A DNA stretch of 64,000 nucleotides from Pedobacter sp. HDW13 (GTDB lineage: Bacteria > Bacteroidota > Bacteroidia > Sphingobacteriales > Sphingobacteriaceae). Positions within the stretch are counted from its first letter, which is position 1; the number at the start of each line of letters is the position of its first letter. The stretch covers positions 558,001 through 622,000 of the forward strand of contig NZ_CP049868.1 in assembly GCF_011303555.1 (NCBI RefSeq). The letters are read 5' to 3'. The position numbers and the translations under genes are program-made. This document shows, piece by piece, positions 16,859-24,668 of the stretch. A model generated the notes under the pieces. It saw only the letters and a list, made by a program, of their open reading frames with translations. It was not told where the DNA came from and ran no database searches.

Positions 16859-17749
16859 ATGAAAGACAACAGTATAACACTATCTAAAGAAAACGTTTCG
16901 AAGGGTTGGATTAACGGCTTTATTGGTGTGCTTATTTTTAGTGGTTCTATGCCAGCAACCCGAATGGCAGTAATAGATCTCAATCCGGTATTTGTAACCG
17001 TTGCACGTGCCTCAATTGCGGGGTTACTCGCGCTTACGGTACTTATTCTCTTTAAAGAAAAACGCCCGGCAAAGGCTTTGTATTTCCCCATTGCCATTGT
17101 TGCCTTAGGTGCAGTTATTGGTTTTCCATTGTTAAGTGCCCTCGCTTTGCAGCACATTACATCGGCACATTCGCTGGTATTTTTAGGCTTGCTACCCATT
17201 GTAACGGCTTCATTCGCAGTGTTACGTGGTGGTGAACGCCCTCGCCCGGTATTTTGGTTGTTTTCTGTTATGGGGAGTTTGCTCGTTATTGGCTATGCCA
17301 TTTATCAGGGCCTTACTGCCTCTCCCCTTGGCGATATGCTGATGCTGGCAGGCATTGTACTTTGTGGGCTTGGCTATGCCGAAGGTGCCCGACTTTCGAA
17401 AACCCTGGGCGGCTGGCAAGTAATATCGTGGGCTCTGGTTATTTCGCTTCCCATCATGCTACCACTGATGCTCATTTACCAACCAAGTTCATTTTCAACC
17501 GTAAGTACAGGTGCCTGGCTTAGTTTGGCTTATATTGCCTTATTCAGTATGTTTATTGGCTTTATATTCTGGTACCGTGGTTTGGCGCAGGGAGGTATTG
17601 CCTCGGTTGGTCAGTTGCAGTTGCTTCAGCCCTTTTTCGGCTTAGGTCTTGCAGCTACCCTGCTGCACGAAAATGTAAGTTTAGGGATGCTGGCGGTTAC
17701 AGTGGGTGTAATTCTCTGCGTGGCCGGCTCCAAAAAGTTTGCTAAATAA
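16859..17749 (+). CDS. EamA/DMT-family exporter
   Basis: A 296-residue integral membrane protein with ten predicted helices in two five-helix repeats, as in the drug/metabolite transporter superfamily. The repeat signatures are visible (SGSMPATRMAVIDLNPVFVTVARASIAGLLAL in the first half, LAYIALFSMFIGFIFWYRGLAQGGIASVGQLQLLQPFFGLGLAATLL in the second). Members export amino acids or other small metabolites. It is divergent from a MocR regulator and is followed 27 bp later by the PaiB-like gene, so the three plus-strand genes probably form an operon. Substrate unknown. Confidence 0.85.
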   Translation: MKDNSITLSKENVSKGWINGFIGVLIFSGSMPATRMAVIDLNPVFVTVARASIAGLLALTVLILFKEKRPAKALYFPIAIVALGAVIGFPLLSALALQHITSAHSLVFLGLLPIVTASFAVLRGGERPRPVFWLFSVMGSLLVIGYAIYQGLTASPLGDMLMLAGIVLCGLGYAEGARLSKTLGGWQVISWALVISLPIMLPLMLIYQPSSFSTVSTGAWLSLAYIALFSMFIGFIFWYRGLAQGGIASVGQLQLLQPFFGLGLAATLLHENVSLGMLAVTVGVILCVAGSKKFAK

Positions 17750-17776
17750 CATTCATCCTTCAATAAAAGAAAAAAC

Positions 17777-18403
17777 ATGTTTGTACCCAATGGTTATCAA
17801 TTTGAAAGCGAAGCAGAAAAAATTGCGTTTATGCAGCGTTATAGCTTTGCTACCATCATTACCAACAATGATCAGCAAATTCCCTTAGCTACTCAATTGC
17901 CCTTTGTAATTGATCAGCATTCGGGTAAACTGATATTAAGTGCACATTTTAGCATTGCCAACGAGCAGGCCAAATACATTGAGCAGCACACCTCCTTAAT
18001 TATATTTACCGAGCCACACGCTTATATCTCCCCTACGCACTACACTAAGCACGAAAGTGTGCCCACCTGGGATTATATCGCTGTACATGCTTATGGAAAG
18101 GCAAGCCTGATTACAGATGAGGCCTTAAAACTAAAGGCATTGGAGCAGATGATCAATTTTTACGAGAAAGGTTATTTAGCACAATGGAATAGTCTTACCG
18201 ATACCTTTAAAAGCAGAATGATAAAAGGAATTGTGGCTTTTGAACTGGAGGTAACCGACCTGCAGGGGCAGAAAAAATTAAGCCAGAACAAATCGCAGGC
18301 TGAGCGCGAAAGTATTATTGCACATCTCGAAAAAAGCAACAATACAGTAGAACACGATTTGGCCGGATATATACAAAAAACCTTAAACGATAAAGCGAAA
18401 TAA
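17777..18403 (+). CDS. PaiB-like FMN-binding protein
   Basis: A 208-residue protein of the FMN-binding PaiB family: MFVPNGYQFESEAEKIAFMQRYSFATIIT at the start, YISPTHYTKHESVPTWDYIAVHAYGKASLITD in the middle and a C-terminal FELEVTDLQGQKKLSQNKS stretch are typical. In Bacillus, PaiB is encoded with the GNAT acetyltransferase PaiA and affects sporulation and protease genes. Here a GNAT gene begins one base after this stop codon, which mirrors that pairing. Biochemical role in Bacteroidota is not established. Confidence 0.85.
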   Translation: MFVPNGYQFESEAEKIAFMQRYSFATIITNNDQQIPLATQLPFVIDQHSGKLILSAHFSIANEQAKYIEQHTSLIIFTEPHAYISPTHYTKHESVPTWDYIAVHAYGKASLITDEALKLKALEQMINFYEKGYLAQWNSLTDTFKSRMIKGIVAFELEVTDLQGQKKLSQNKSQAERESIIAHLEKSNNTVEHDLAGYIQKTLNDKAK

Positions 18404-18404
18404 A

Positions 18405-18941
18405 ATGCAGATATTAAACAGTACAGCAAACGATATTGACCAGATTTTCGGGCTTTATAAAGTGGCCACCGATTTTCAAAAATCGAAGTTTATTGTGCAA
18501 TGGCCTCAATTTGAACGAGCCCTGATTGAAAAAGAAATTGTCGAACTAAGGCAATGGAAACTGATTATAGATGGCCAGGTGGCCTGTGTTTGGGCTACCA
18601 CTTTTGCCGATCCTCAAATATGGGAAGGTAAAAACGACGATCCTGCCGTTTATATTCATCGCATTGCCACCAATCCTGATTTCAGGGGACAAAATCTTGT
18701 TACCACAATTGTAACCTGGGCAAAAGCATATGCAAAAGAAAACGGAAAAAGATTTGTACGACTGGATACGGTAGGCGAAAACCAGGGATTAATTAAACAC
18801 TACCAAAAATCGGGTTTTAATTATCTGGGGCTTTTTAATTTAAAAAATACCGATCAGTTACCCGCACATTACCACAATGCAGCCGTAACCTTGTTCGAAT
18901 TGAGTATAGATGAACCTGAATTTCTAGATAAGCAGGTATAA
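18405..18941 (+). CDS. GNAT-family N-acetyltransferase
   Basis: A 178-residue protein with the GNAT acetyl-CoA site: VYIHRIATNPDFRGQNLVTTIVTWAKAYAKENGKRFVRLDT, where NPDFRGQNL is the pyrophosphate-binding Q/R-x-x-G-x-G/A variant, and ENQGLIKHYQKSGFNYLG forms the C-terminal strand-helix. It starts one base after the PaiB-like stop, indicating translational coupling. By analogy with PaiA it could acetylate a polyamine or similar amine, but the substrate cannot be read from sequence. Confidence 0.85.
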   Translation: MQILNSTANDIDQIFGLYKVATDFQKSKFIVQWPQFERALIEKEIVELRQWKLIIDGQVACVWATTFADPQIWEGKNDDPAVYIHRIATNPDFRGQNLVTTIVTWAKAYAKENGKRFVRLDTVGENQGLIKHYQKSGFNYLGLFNLKNTDQLPAHYHNAAVTLFELSIDEPEFLDKQV

Positions 18942-18997
18942 CAATCATTTAACATGCAACTTAACCTGGGGTAATACTAGCCGCTTATTATTACCCC

Positions 18998-19264
18998 ATG
19001 GTTCGCATCAGTTTTTCTAAATTAAGCTTTGATGAATTCACCAATTGTCCGCTGGATAAACTGGAGGAAGAAATCCTGCGTTATTCGATCCGCATGAAAC
19101 TACAGAACAGCCCTCAAACACCCGAAGAACGTGAAAGCTACCGCGCTGAAATAGACCGTTTAACTGTTTTAAAATACATCAGTCAGCTAAGAAAGGGTAA
19201 AATTACTATAGAAGATTTTAACCTGAAAGTAGCACTTAACAAGGGTTTGCATAACCAGTTATAG
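18998..19264 (+). CDS. small hypothetical protein (88 aa)
   Basis: An 88-residue, highly charged, probably all-helical cytoplasmic protein (FTNCPLDKLEEEILRYSIRMKLQNSPQTPEERESYRAEIDRL). No signal peptide or membrane segment. It follows the GNAT gene by 56 bp on the same strand and may belong to the same transcript. No family recognised. The helical heptad-like spacing of L/I could allow a coiled coil, which is inference. Confidence 0.6.
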   Translation: MVRISFSKLSFDEFTNCPLDKLEEEILRYSIRMKLQNSPQTPEERESYRAEIDRLTVLKYISQLRKGKITIEDFNLKVALNKGLHNQL

Positions 19265-19372
19265 TCAAATTAGCTGACGTTTAGATCGATCAGCTACCTC
19301 AAATGGGTAAAACCAGCCTCTCCAGAATGCTAAAAAAATAGACGATAATGATTCATCGTATAAAAAAAATGT

Positions 19373-19380
19373 TACGTTTG
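19373..19380 (+). promoter_or_regulatory. candidate -7 box upstream of the Cys micro-ORF
   Basis: TACGTTTG fits the Bacteroidota -7 consensus TAnnTTTG and lies 49 bp before the micro-ORF start. No TTTG -33 box is visible at the expected distance. Confidence 0.35.
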
Positions 19381-19429
19381 TAAAATAACTACTAAAACTA
19401 CCTATTTTATATACTAATATTTTAAAACC

Positions 19430-19453
19430 ATGTGTTGCTGCTGTAAATCATAA
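19430..19453 (+). CDS. micro-ORF encoding four consecutive cysteines, candidate leader peptide
   Basis: The seven-codon frame reads M-C-C-C-C-K-S-stop (ATG at 19430, TAA at 19451). Four adjacent Cys codons are very unusual by chance. Polycysteine micro-ORFs act as cysteine-responsive attenuators in mycobacteria; a similar leader role here is inference. A small hairpin (arms 19464-19469 and 19485-19490) begins 10 nt after its stop, and the next gene starts at 19539. The regulated gene would be the DUF4833-like gene, which has no known link to sulfur. Confidence 0.4.
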   Translation: MCCCCKS

Positions 19454-19538
19454 TTAACTTTATCTATCTACTGGCTAAGCTAACAGATAGCACCTAAGCA
19501 GGCCAAAACAGAAACCACTACTTTAATAAAACCAGCAG

Positions 19539-20129
19539 ATGCAGAAAGTAACCAACCGACATACAAACCAAACCGCATTAAAAATTTTAAGCATAACCTT
19601 TGCACTCATCATAATTTACACCAATTCTATTTGGTCGCAAAATGCCAACCCTTCTCCGCTTAACTTCCCTACGCCAAAAAACATCGATAACATGTTGTTT
19701 TATTTGCAGCGCGATCCGAATACCAATACCCTGATTTATAGCCTAAACCTCGAAAAAGATGGAGAGATTAACCGCTCGCAACCTGTTTCTGTGTATTGGC
19801 TACGTTATGCCGAGAAAGGAGAAAAGAGAGATCTTGGCTACATACAACGTAAATTTGCCTACGGTATATTGGCTAAAGAGTTAAGCAAAGATCGCTTCGA
19901 ACTTCGTTTTGTATCGCACAAAAAATTGCCTTTTTATTTGTTGCGATCGGCCACCGACCAAAAATATTATGTATCGGTAACTTTAAATGATAAAAAAATT
20001 AAAATTAACCGTCTTTTCATCAGAATTGAAGGAGGGTCTTTTTGGCTACCAAACGTAAAATATGCTTCGATTGAGGGAACTGAACTAACCACAGGCAAAG
20101 CCATTACCGAAAGAATCCCTGTAAAATAA
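19539..20129 (+). CDS. DUF4833-like secreted protein
   Basis: A 196-residue protein with an N-terminal hydrophobic signal (about residues 14-33, ending NSIWSQ). The mature part begins PLNFPTPKNIDNMLFYLQRDPNTNTLIYSLNLEKDGEINRSQPVSVYWLRYAEKGEKRDLG, which I recognise as the DUF4833 pattern, a beta-rich periplasmic domain of unknown role found in Bacteroidota. The gene is preceded by the four-Cys micro-ORF and followed 71 bp later by a secreted esterase gene. Confidence 0.7.
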   Translation: MQKVTNRHTNQTALKILSITFALIIIYTNSIWSQNANPSPLNFPTPKNIDNMLFYLQRDPNTNTLIYSLNLEKDGEINRSQPVSVYWLRYAEKGEKRDLGYIQRKFAYGILAKELSKDRFELRFVSHKKLPFYLLRSATDQKYYVSVTLNDKKIKINRLFIRIEGGSFWLPNVKYASIEGTELTTGKAITERIPVK

Positions 20130-20200
20130 ATCATTTGGAAATAAATACGGATTAATACTTTTTACATTAAACCAAAATCCCCCGCGGCGGTCAAAAAATA

Positions 20201-21016
20201 ATGAGAAACAAATCCGCAATCTGGTTTCTGGGTAAATGCTTTCTACCTGGTTTATTAATGTTCTGGGCAGTCTTTTCAAAAGCGCAAGAGCCACTTGTTA
20301 AAATTATGAAATGGACGGTTGGCGATACCGTTAGGGAAGCCATGGTTTACCTGCCCGTAAATGCAAAAACCAAAGATAGCCCGGTAATTTTTGTTTTTCA
20401 TGGTCATGGCGGCACAATGGGCAATATGTTCAGGAGCCGCAGCTTTGAAAAGCTTTGGCCAGAGGCCATTGTTGTTTGCCCGCAGGGACTTAACACACCC
20501 GGCCAGTTAACCGATCCCAATGGCCGTTTACCGGGATGGCAAAAAGCTCCTGGCGATATGGGCGACCGGGATTTGCACTTTTTTGATGCGATGTTAAAAA
20601 CACTCAGAGAAGATTACTGGGTCGACAACAAACGTATTTATGCTACCGGGCATTCTAACGGTGGTGGATTTACTTACCTTCTCTGGGCTACACGTGGAGA
20701 TATATTTGCAGCTTTCGCCCCTTCGTCCGCAGTAGCCGCAAAGGTTGCAAATCTGCTAAAACCCAAGCCCGCCATGCATATTATGGGCGAACAGGATTAC
20801 CTGGTAAAACCCACCTGGCAAAGGGCCATGTACAATAAAATATTGCAGGTAAATAGCTGTAGTGATAAAGGTCAGCCTTACGATCAGTATGCAACTTTAT
20901 ATCCTTCAGACACACAAACACCTGTGGTTTTGTATATCCATCCGGGAGGTCACGTTTATCCTGTAGAAGCCAATAAAGTTGTTATCAAATTCTTCAAAAG
21001 CATAAAAAAACCTTAA
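20201..21016 (+). CDS. secreted PHB-depolymerase/feruloyl-esterase-like hydrolase
   Basis: A 271-residue protein with a signal peptide (residues 1-29, ending FSKAQE). The alpha/beta-hydrolase fold of the LpqC/poly(3-hydroxybutyrate) depolymerase family is shown by VIFVFHGHGGTMGNMF, the nucleophile elbow YATGHSNGGGFTYLL, GEQDYLV (acid) and a late IHPGGHVYP (His). Such enzymes hydrolyse esters, including feruloyl or acetyl esters on plant polysaccharides. It is 71 bp after the DUF4833-like gene. Substrate not determined by sequence. Confidence 0.8.
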   Translation: MRNKSAIWFLGKCFLPGLLMFWAVFSKAQEPLVKIMKWTVGDTVREAMVYLPVNAKTKDSPVIFVFHGHGGTMGNMFRSRSFEKLWPEAIVVCPQGLNTPGQLTDPNGRLPGWQKAPGDMGDRDLHFFDAMLKTLREDYWVDNKRIYATGHSNGGGFTYLLWATRGDIFAAFAPSSAVAAKVANLLKPKPAMHIMGEQDYLVKPTWQRAMYNKILQVNSCSDKGQPYDQYATLYPSDTQTPVVLYIHPGGHVYPVEANKVVIKFFKSIKKP

Positions 21017-21035
21017 ACAGGCCAGCTACTCAAAA

Positions 21036-21320
21036 CTAACTTGCCTGTAAAATTTCCTTCCGCCTTAACAAAAAAATAAATGCTTCGATACGATTGAAGA
21101 CCGCATTAAATTTTTCATTATTTTCTGGCAGGTACAATTTCTCGTAACTAATGTGGTTTGCTGTAAGCGAAATCGTCATAAACAGCTCGTTGTCTTGATC
21201 GAGCTTGTAACGGATTTTTTGATATTCCAGCACCGGCACGATGTTCAGCGTTCTCAACAACTTGTCCAGCTGTTTTATCGCATCCAGAATATCAAGATTA
21301 GGAGTTAAAAGTAAGGGCAT
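21036..21320 (-). CDS. small hypothetical protein (94 aa)
   Basis: A 94-residue soluble protein with alternating helices and strands (LDAIKQLDKLLRTLNIVPVLEYQKIRYKLDQDNELFMTISLTANHISYEKL). No signal peptide or known motif. It is convergent with the esterase gene, with 19 bp between stops, and lies downstream of another small gene on the minus strand. Function unknown. Confidence 0.6.
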   Translation of the reverse strand: MPLLLTPNLDILDAIKQLDKLLRTLNIVPVLEYQKIRYKLDQDNELFMTISLTANHISYEKLYLPENNEKFNAVFNRIEAFIFLLRRKEILQAS

Positions 21321-21345
21321 AGTGATTTAGATTATTTGGTACACT

Positions 21346-21407
21346 GGTTCATTAGTCTATGGTTGATGGTTCATAGCCCAACTGAAAACTGCTAACTGCA
21401 AACTGAA
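21346..21407 (+). repeat. dispersed GTTGATGGTTCAT / AACTGAAAACTGC repeat, copy 1
   Basis: This intergenic stretch contains GGTTCATTAG, GTTGATGGTTCAT and a run of AACTG units. A related stretch occurs in inverted orientation at 23928-24008. It is AT-rich, non-coding and ends at the stop codon of the following minus-strand gene. Confidence 0.6.
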
Positions 21408-21408
21408 A

Positions 21409-21645
21409 TTATTGTCCTTCGTGATAGATTTCGGCACCAGCTTCCTGCTGAAAAATGGCACCACTCGAAATTGTTTCTACAGCCGTTAGTACCGTTAGTG
21501 ATTTGGCATCGTGATCAATAAAATTCACCAGTTCGTTAAATTTCCTTGCCGCAAGGGTAAAAATCATTACTGATCTACTTTCTCTTTTTTTCATAGCATC
21601 TTCAATTTTGCGCAGCCTTATTTTTGTTTTAGGTATGCAAGGCAA
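21409..21645 (-). CDS. small hypothetical protein (60-78 aa)
   Basis: The open frame encodes 78 residues from 21645; an internal ATG at 21594 would give a 61-residue protein beginning MKKRESRSVMIFTLAARKFNELVNFID. The upstream 17 residues (MPCIPKTKIRLRKIEDA) are basic and may not be translated. No signal peptide or motif. It sits between two other minus-strand genes, with a dispersed repeat right after its stop. Function and start are both uncertain. Confidence 0.45.
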   Translation of the reverse strand: MPCIPKTKIRLRKIEDAMKKRESRSVMIFTLAARKFNELVNFIDHDAKSLTVLTAVETISSGAIFQQEAGAEIYHEGQ

Positions 21646-21704
21646 ATTTGGCCAAAACCTTATTTTTTAATGGTAATTGGCCCTCATGAAGATGTATCGA
21701 TTTC

Positions 21705-22934
21705 TTAAACCGTTACATTTTGTGGTTTTTTGTCGTCCTTTAAAGCAGAAAGGTAGACTGATGGCGTAGTGTGCATCACTTTTTTAAAGGCATTAAAAAA
21801 AGTATTGCGCGAAGAGAAACCTGCATCCAGGGCAATGGCTTCGAGGGTGAGTTGTTTCCAATCGCCCTGATCCAACCTGGTTTTAATATATTCAATGCGC
21901 AGATTATTGATGTAGGTACTGAAATTAAGTTTGTAATGGTTATTGAAAAGTTCGGAGAGTTTATGGTTCTGAATTTCCAAAGCCGAAGCCAGTTCGCTCA
22001 GGTTAAGTCCGGGTCGCCTGAAAAGTTCTTTTTCCTTAATGGCATGTGCTACTTGCTCAGCGAGGTTGGTATCTACCATTTTTGGTTTTGCTTTCTCCTC
22101 TGCCAAAGGCAAGGCATCTGTTTGAATATTTTGGCTGTCTGCAACTGCTTTTTTAGTAAAACCGTAAATCAGTTCGGGATTTAAAAAAAACATAAAACTC
22201 AATACCAGCAGACAAAAACATAAGAATATAACAACAGAACCTTCGTGCAAAATAGACCAGATATTACTCCTGTTTTGTAAAATGGAGACATTTATAACCA
22301 GCATACCGGCAAAAATTACGAAGCACACCGCACTAAAAAAATAGATCCACTTAATTGTTTGCTTGTTTTGTTTCTGCTGCTTTGAAGCGCGATAAGCCAG
22401 CCGTATCTGTAAAATGGTATAAATAAGGGCCGAAATAGGAAAAACATACCAGTGCCAGGGCTCTACAATATATTCGCTATCCGAAAATGCAAACTCCACA
22501 TCGGCCACAACCCTGCTCACCACTTCGTGCTGTGCAGCATAACTCAACATATTATACGGAATAATCGAAATTACTGCTGGAATGGCAATGAGAAAATGGA
22601 GCAGGTGCGATGGTCTAAAAACCGCATACTCCTTATTCAATGAACCCCTGAAATAAAGGAACAAACAAGGCGCAATAGTATAATAAAAAGGCAATCCTTT
22701 ATTAAACAGGTAAGGATAGTCTTTAATCAGCCCTGAATTGGTTAAGAGATAAATAAGCCCGTACCAGGCTATGCCTGCAATGGCCAGTGAGAGCAAAAAA
22801 TTGAGGTAAAACTTATCACGCCCATACAGCAGTAATTTTACGATAACTACCGAAAGAATAAAAATTGCACCGATAACGGTGAGGAAAATGGGATGCAAAG
22901 GTTTAATTTTAGTAAGCGAGTCAAAATTAAGCAT
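21705..22934 (-). CDS. membrane-anchored AraC-type regulator
   Basis: About seven transmembrane helices fill the first 250 residues (PIFLTVIGAIFILSVVIVKLLLYG, FYLNFLLSLAIAGIAWYGLIYLL, and so on). The C-terminal 110 residues are a cytoplasmic AraC HTH pair: LNLSELASALEIQNHKLSELFNNHYKLNFSTYINNLRIEYIKTRL and LTLEAIALDAGFSSRNTFFNAFKKVMHTTPSVYLS. This 7TM-AraC architecture is common in Bacteroidota and suggests a membrane sensor that binds DNA directly. I prefer the start at 22934 (MLNFDSLTK), just before the first helix; an upstream in-frame ATG at 22982 would add 16 residues. Ligand and targets are unknown. Confidence 0.85.
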   Translation of the reverse strand: MLNFDSLTKIKPLHPIFLTVIGAIFILSVVIVKLLLYGRDKFYLNFLLSLAIAGIAWYGLIYLLTNSGLIKDYPYLFNKGLPFYYTIAPCLFLYFRGSLNKEYAVFRPSHLLHFLIAIPAVISIIPYNMLSYAAQHEVVSRVVADVEFAFSDSEYIVEPWHWYVFPISALIYTILQIRLAYRASKQQKQNKQTIKWIYFFSAVCFVIFAGMLVINVSILQNRSNIWSILHEGSVVIFLCFCLLVLSFMFFLNPELIYGFTKKAVADSQNIQTDALPLAEEKAKPKMVDTNLAEQVAHAIKEKELFRRPGLNLSELASALEIQNHKLSELFNNHYKLNFSTYINNLRIEYIKTRLDQGDWKQLTLEAIALDAGFSSRNTFFNAFKKVMHTTPSVYLSALKDDKKPQNVTV

Positions 22935-22997
22935 AATTAACATGCTTTTTGCAGAAAAGGTATTCTCGCAGGGATTTGGCAAAAAAGCCTGTTAAAG

Positions 22998-23041
22998 AGG
23001 TACCGGTAACTTAATCTGATGACGAAAAGTTATCGGTACCT
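22998..23041. terminator. 15-bp hairpin between the EEP and AraC genes
   Basis: Arms 22998-23012 and 23027-23041 match at 14 of 15 positions with a 14-nt loop, 7 bp after the EEP gene stop. On the minus strand a T6 run follows about 10 nt past the stem, so it is a possible, not perfect, terminator. Confidence 0.5.
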
Positions 23042-23048
23042 GCCTAAT

Positions 23049-23867
23049 TTAATCCTTTAAATCAATTACCGACAGAATGGGTAAGTGATCGGATGCGTAT
23101 CTTTCTTTTACCACTTCATGGTAAATTACATTAAATGGATTTCCTTTTTTAAAGGCAATGTGATCGATAGTTGTTTTAGGGTTAATTACCGGAATGGTAA
23201 AACCACAATTGCCGCAGCTACGGGTAAATGCCGCATCGAATAATTTAATGGTTTCCGAACCGGGTTCCGCATTCAAATCGCCGGCAATGAGCAATGGCAG
23301 GGTTTCGGCCGCAGTTAGCTTCACAATTTCTTTCACCTGCATTATCCTATTTTCTTCAGCGCGTTCGGCATCTAAATGGGTAGAAGCAAAGCGGATAAAT
23401 TTCCCATTTGCTATTTCTACCGTAGCAATGGCAAACACACGCTGCTCAGCCCGGGCACTATTGTTTTTAGGCAGTTTATAAGTTTTCTGTGCTGAAAGTG
23501 GAAACCTGGAAAGGATAGCAACCCCGTAATCTCCCCCATCATGGTCGATGGCCTTCGCAAAATAGAAATTCATTTTCAGTTTTTGGGCAAGCAAAACAGC
23601 CTGGTTAATATTACCCGAGCGTTTGGTATTTACATCTACTTCCTGCAAGGCAACCAAATCAGGATGCTGAAGTGAAATGGCTTTGGCAATGGCATTTACA
23701 TCAATGGTTCCCTCTTTTTCTTTTGTAGGTGGGTTACAGTGATGAATATTATAACTCATTACCCTTAAACGGTTTGTACTTTTTGCTGCAGAACCTGCAC
23801 CAATTTTAGGAGAACAGCCGCTAAAAAGCAAAGCAACAATTAGAAATGGCAGATATAAGTTTTTCAT
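23049..23867 (-). CDS. endonuclease/exonuclease/phosphatase-family lipoprotein
   Basis: A 272-residue protein starting MKNLYLPFLIVALLFSGCSPK, with a lipobox LFSGC (Cys near residue 18), so it is a lipoprotein. The EEP (DNase I-like) fold is shown by RVMSYNIHHC, LVALQEVDVNT (catalytic Glu), IRFASTHLDAE, LLIAGDLNAEPGS and TTIDHIAFKKG plus a terminal SDHLPILSVI. Relatives are secreted nucleases, sphingomyelinases or phosphodiesterases; the substrate is not clear. An ATG at 23882 would add five residues ahead of the signal; the later start fits better. A dispersed repeat lies upstream. Confidence 0.85.
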   Translation of the reverse strand: MKNLYLPFLIVALLFSGCSPKIGAGSAAKSTNRLRVMSYNIHHCNPPTKEKEGTIDVNAIAKAISLQHPDLVALQEVDVNTKRSGNINQAVLLAQKLKMNFYFAKAIDHDGGDYGVAILSRFPLSAQKTYKLPKNNSARAEQRVFAIATVEIANGKFIRFASTHLDAERAEENRIMQVKEIVKLTAAETLPLLIAGDLNAEPGSETIKLFDAAFTRSCGNCGFTIPVINPKTTIDHIAFKKGNPFNVIYHEVVKERYASDHLPILSVIDLKD

Positions 23868-23927
23868 AGCCCCAAAATACAAAGTTTCTGCATTAGTAAA
23901 TAATCAAAAAACAATAACCAATTAACA

Positions 23928-24008
23928 AATCAGTTCTCAGTTGGCAGTTTTCAGTTCTCAGTTGTGCTATTTACTATTGATATAAACCATCAACTATTTA
24001 CCAATGAA
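23928..24008 (-). repeat. dispersed GTTGATGGTT / AACTGAAAACTGCCAACTG repeat, copy 2
   Basis: Inverted relative to the copy at 21346-21407. On the minus strand it shows GTTCATTGGT, GTTGATGGTT and four AACTG units. It fills the gap between the EEP and Lrp genes. Confidence 0.6.
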
Positions 24009-24476
24009 CTATAACGGATATGCAGTTTCGCTTTTAGGCTCTGACAATACGAAATAGCTCTGCACAGTGGTAATATTGGGTAGGGTTGCCAGTTTGTGCC
24101 TTAAAAACTCATGATAGGCATCCATATCTTTTGTGGCGATGCGGAGGATAAAATCATGCGCACCAGTCATTTGTAAACATTCCATTACTTCGCCAAATTT
24201 CGATACTTCCGTTTCAAATTCGACCAGGGTTTTGGCGGTATGCTCTTTGAGCAAAACATGCGAAAAGGCAATCAGGTTCCTGTTAATTTTCTTCCGGTCG
24301 AGAATGGCCACTACCCTTTTAATGTAGCCTTGCTCCTTTAACCTTCTTATCCTTTCGTGAATGGTTGCAATAGATTTATGCAGCATAAGCGATACCTCTT
24401 TATTCGTTAAAGAGGCGTCGCGCTGCAGTAATTTCAATATTTCTACATCAACCTGATCTAAATCTCCGTGTATCAT
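24009..24476 (-). CDS. Lrp/AsnC-family transcriptional regulator
   Basis: A 155-residue protein of standard Lrp length: a helix-turn-helix (DQVDVEILKLLQRDASLTNKEVSLMLHKSIATIHERIRRLKEQGYIKRVVAIL) followed by the RAM ligand-binding domain (VLLKEHTAKTLVEFETEVSKFGEVMECLQMTGAHDFILRIATKDMDAYHEFL). These proteins form octamers and respond to amino acids. The gene is divergent from a cysteine-synthase-like gene, 192 bp apart, suggesting that it controls that enzyme. Confidence 0.9.
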   Translation of the reverse strand: MIHGDLDQVDVEILKLLQRDASLTNKEVSLMLHKSIATIHERIRRLKEQGYIKRVVAILDRKKINRNLIAFSHVLLKEHTAKTLVEFETEVSKFGEVMECLQMTGAHDFILRIATKDMDAYHEFLRHKLATLPNITTVQSYFVLSEPKSETAYPL

Positions 24477-24668
24477 AAACTATTCTGAATCGAAAAAAAA
24501 CACAATGCAGCTTTGAAAAAGCATTCAAAACCGAAATAAAAATTAAAAACACACCAAAAAAGCAGAAAATTTACGTAAAAAACAACATGTATTGACAAAA
24601 AAGAACACAATACTGAATTTTACCGAAATTATAATCGATTGCTTAAACAATTATAAAAGGTTTAAAAT

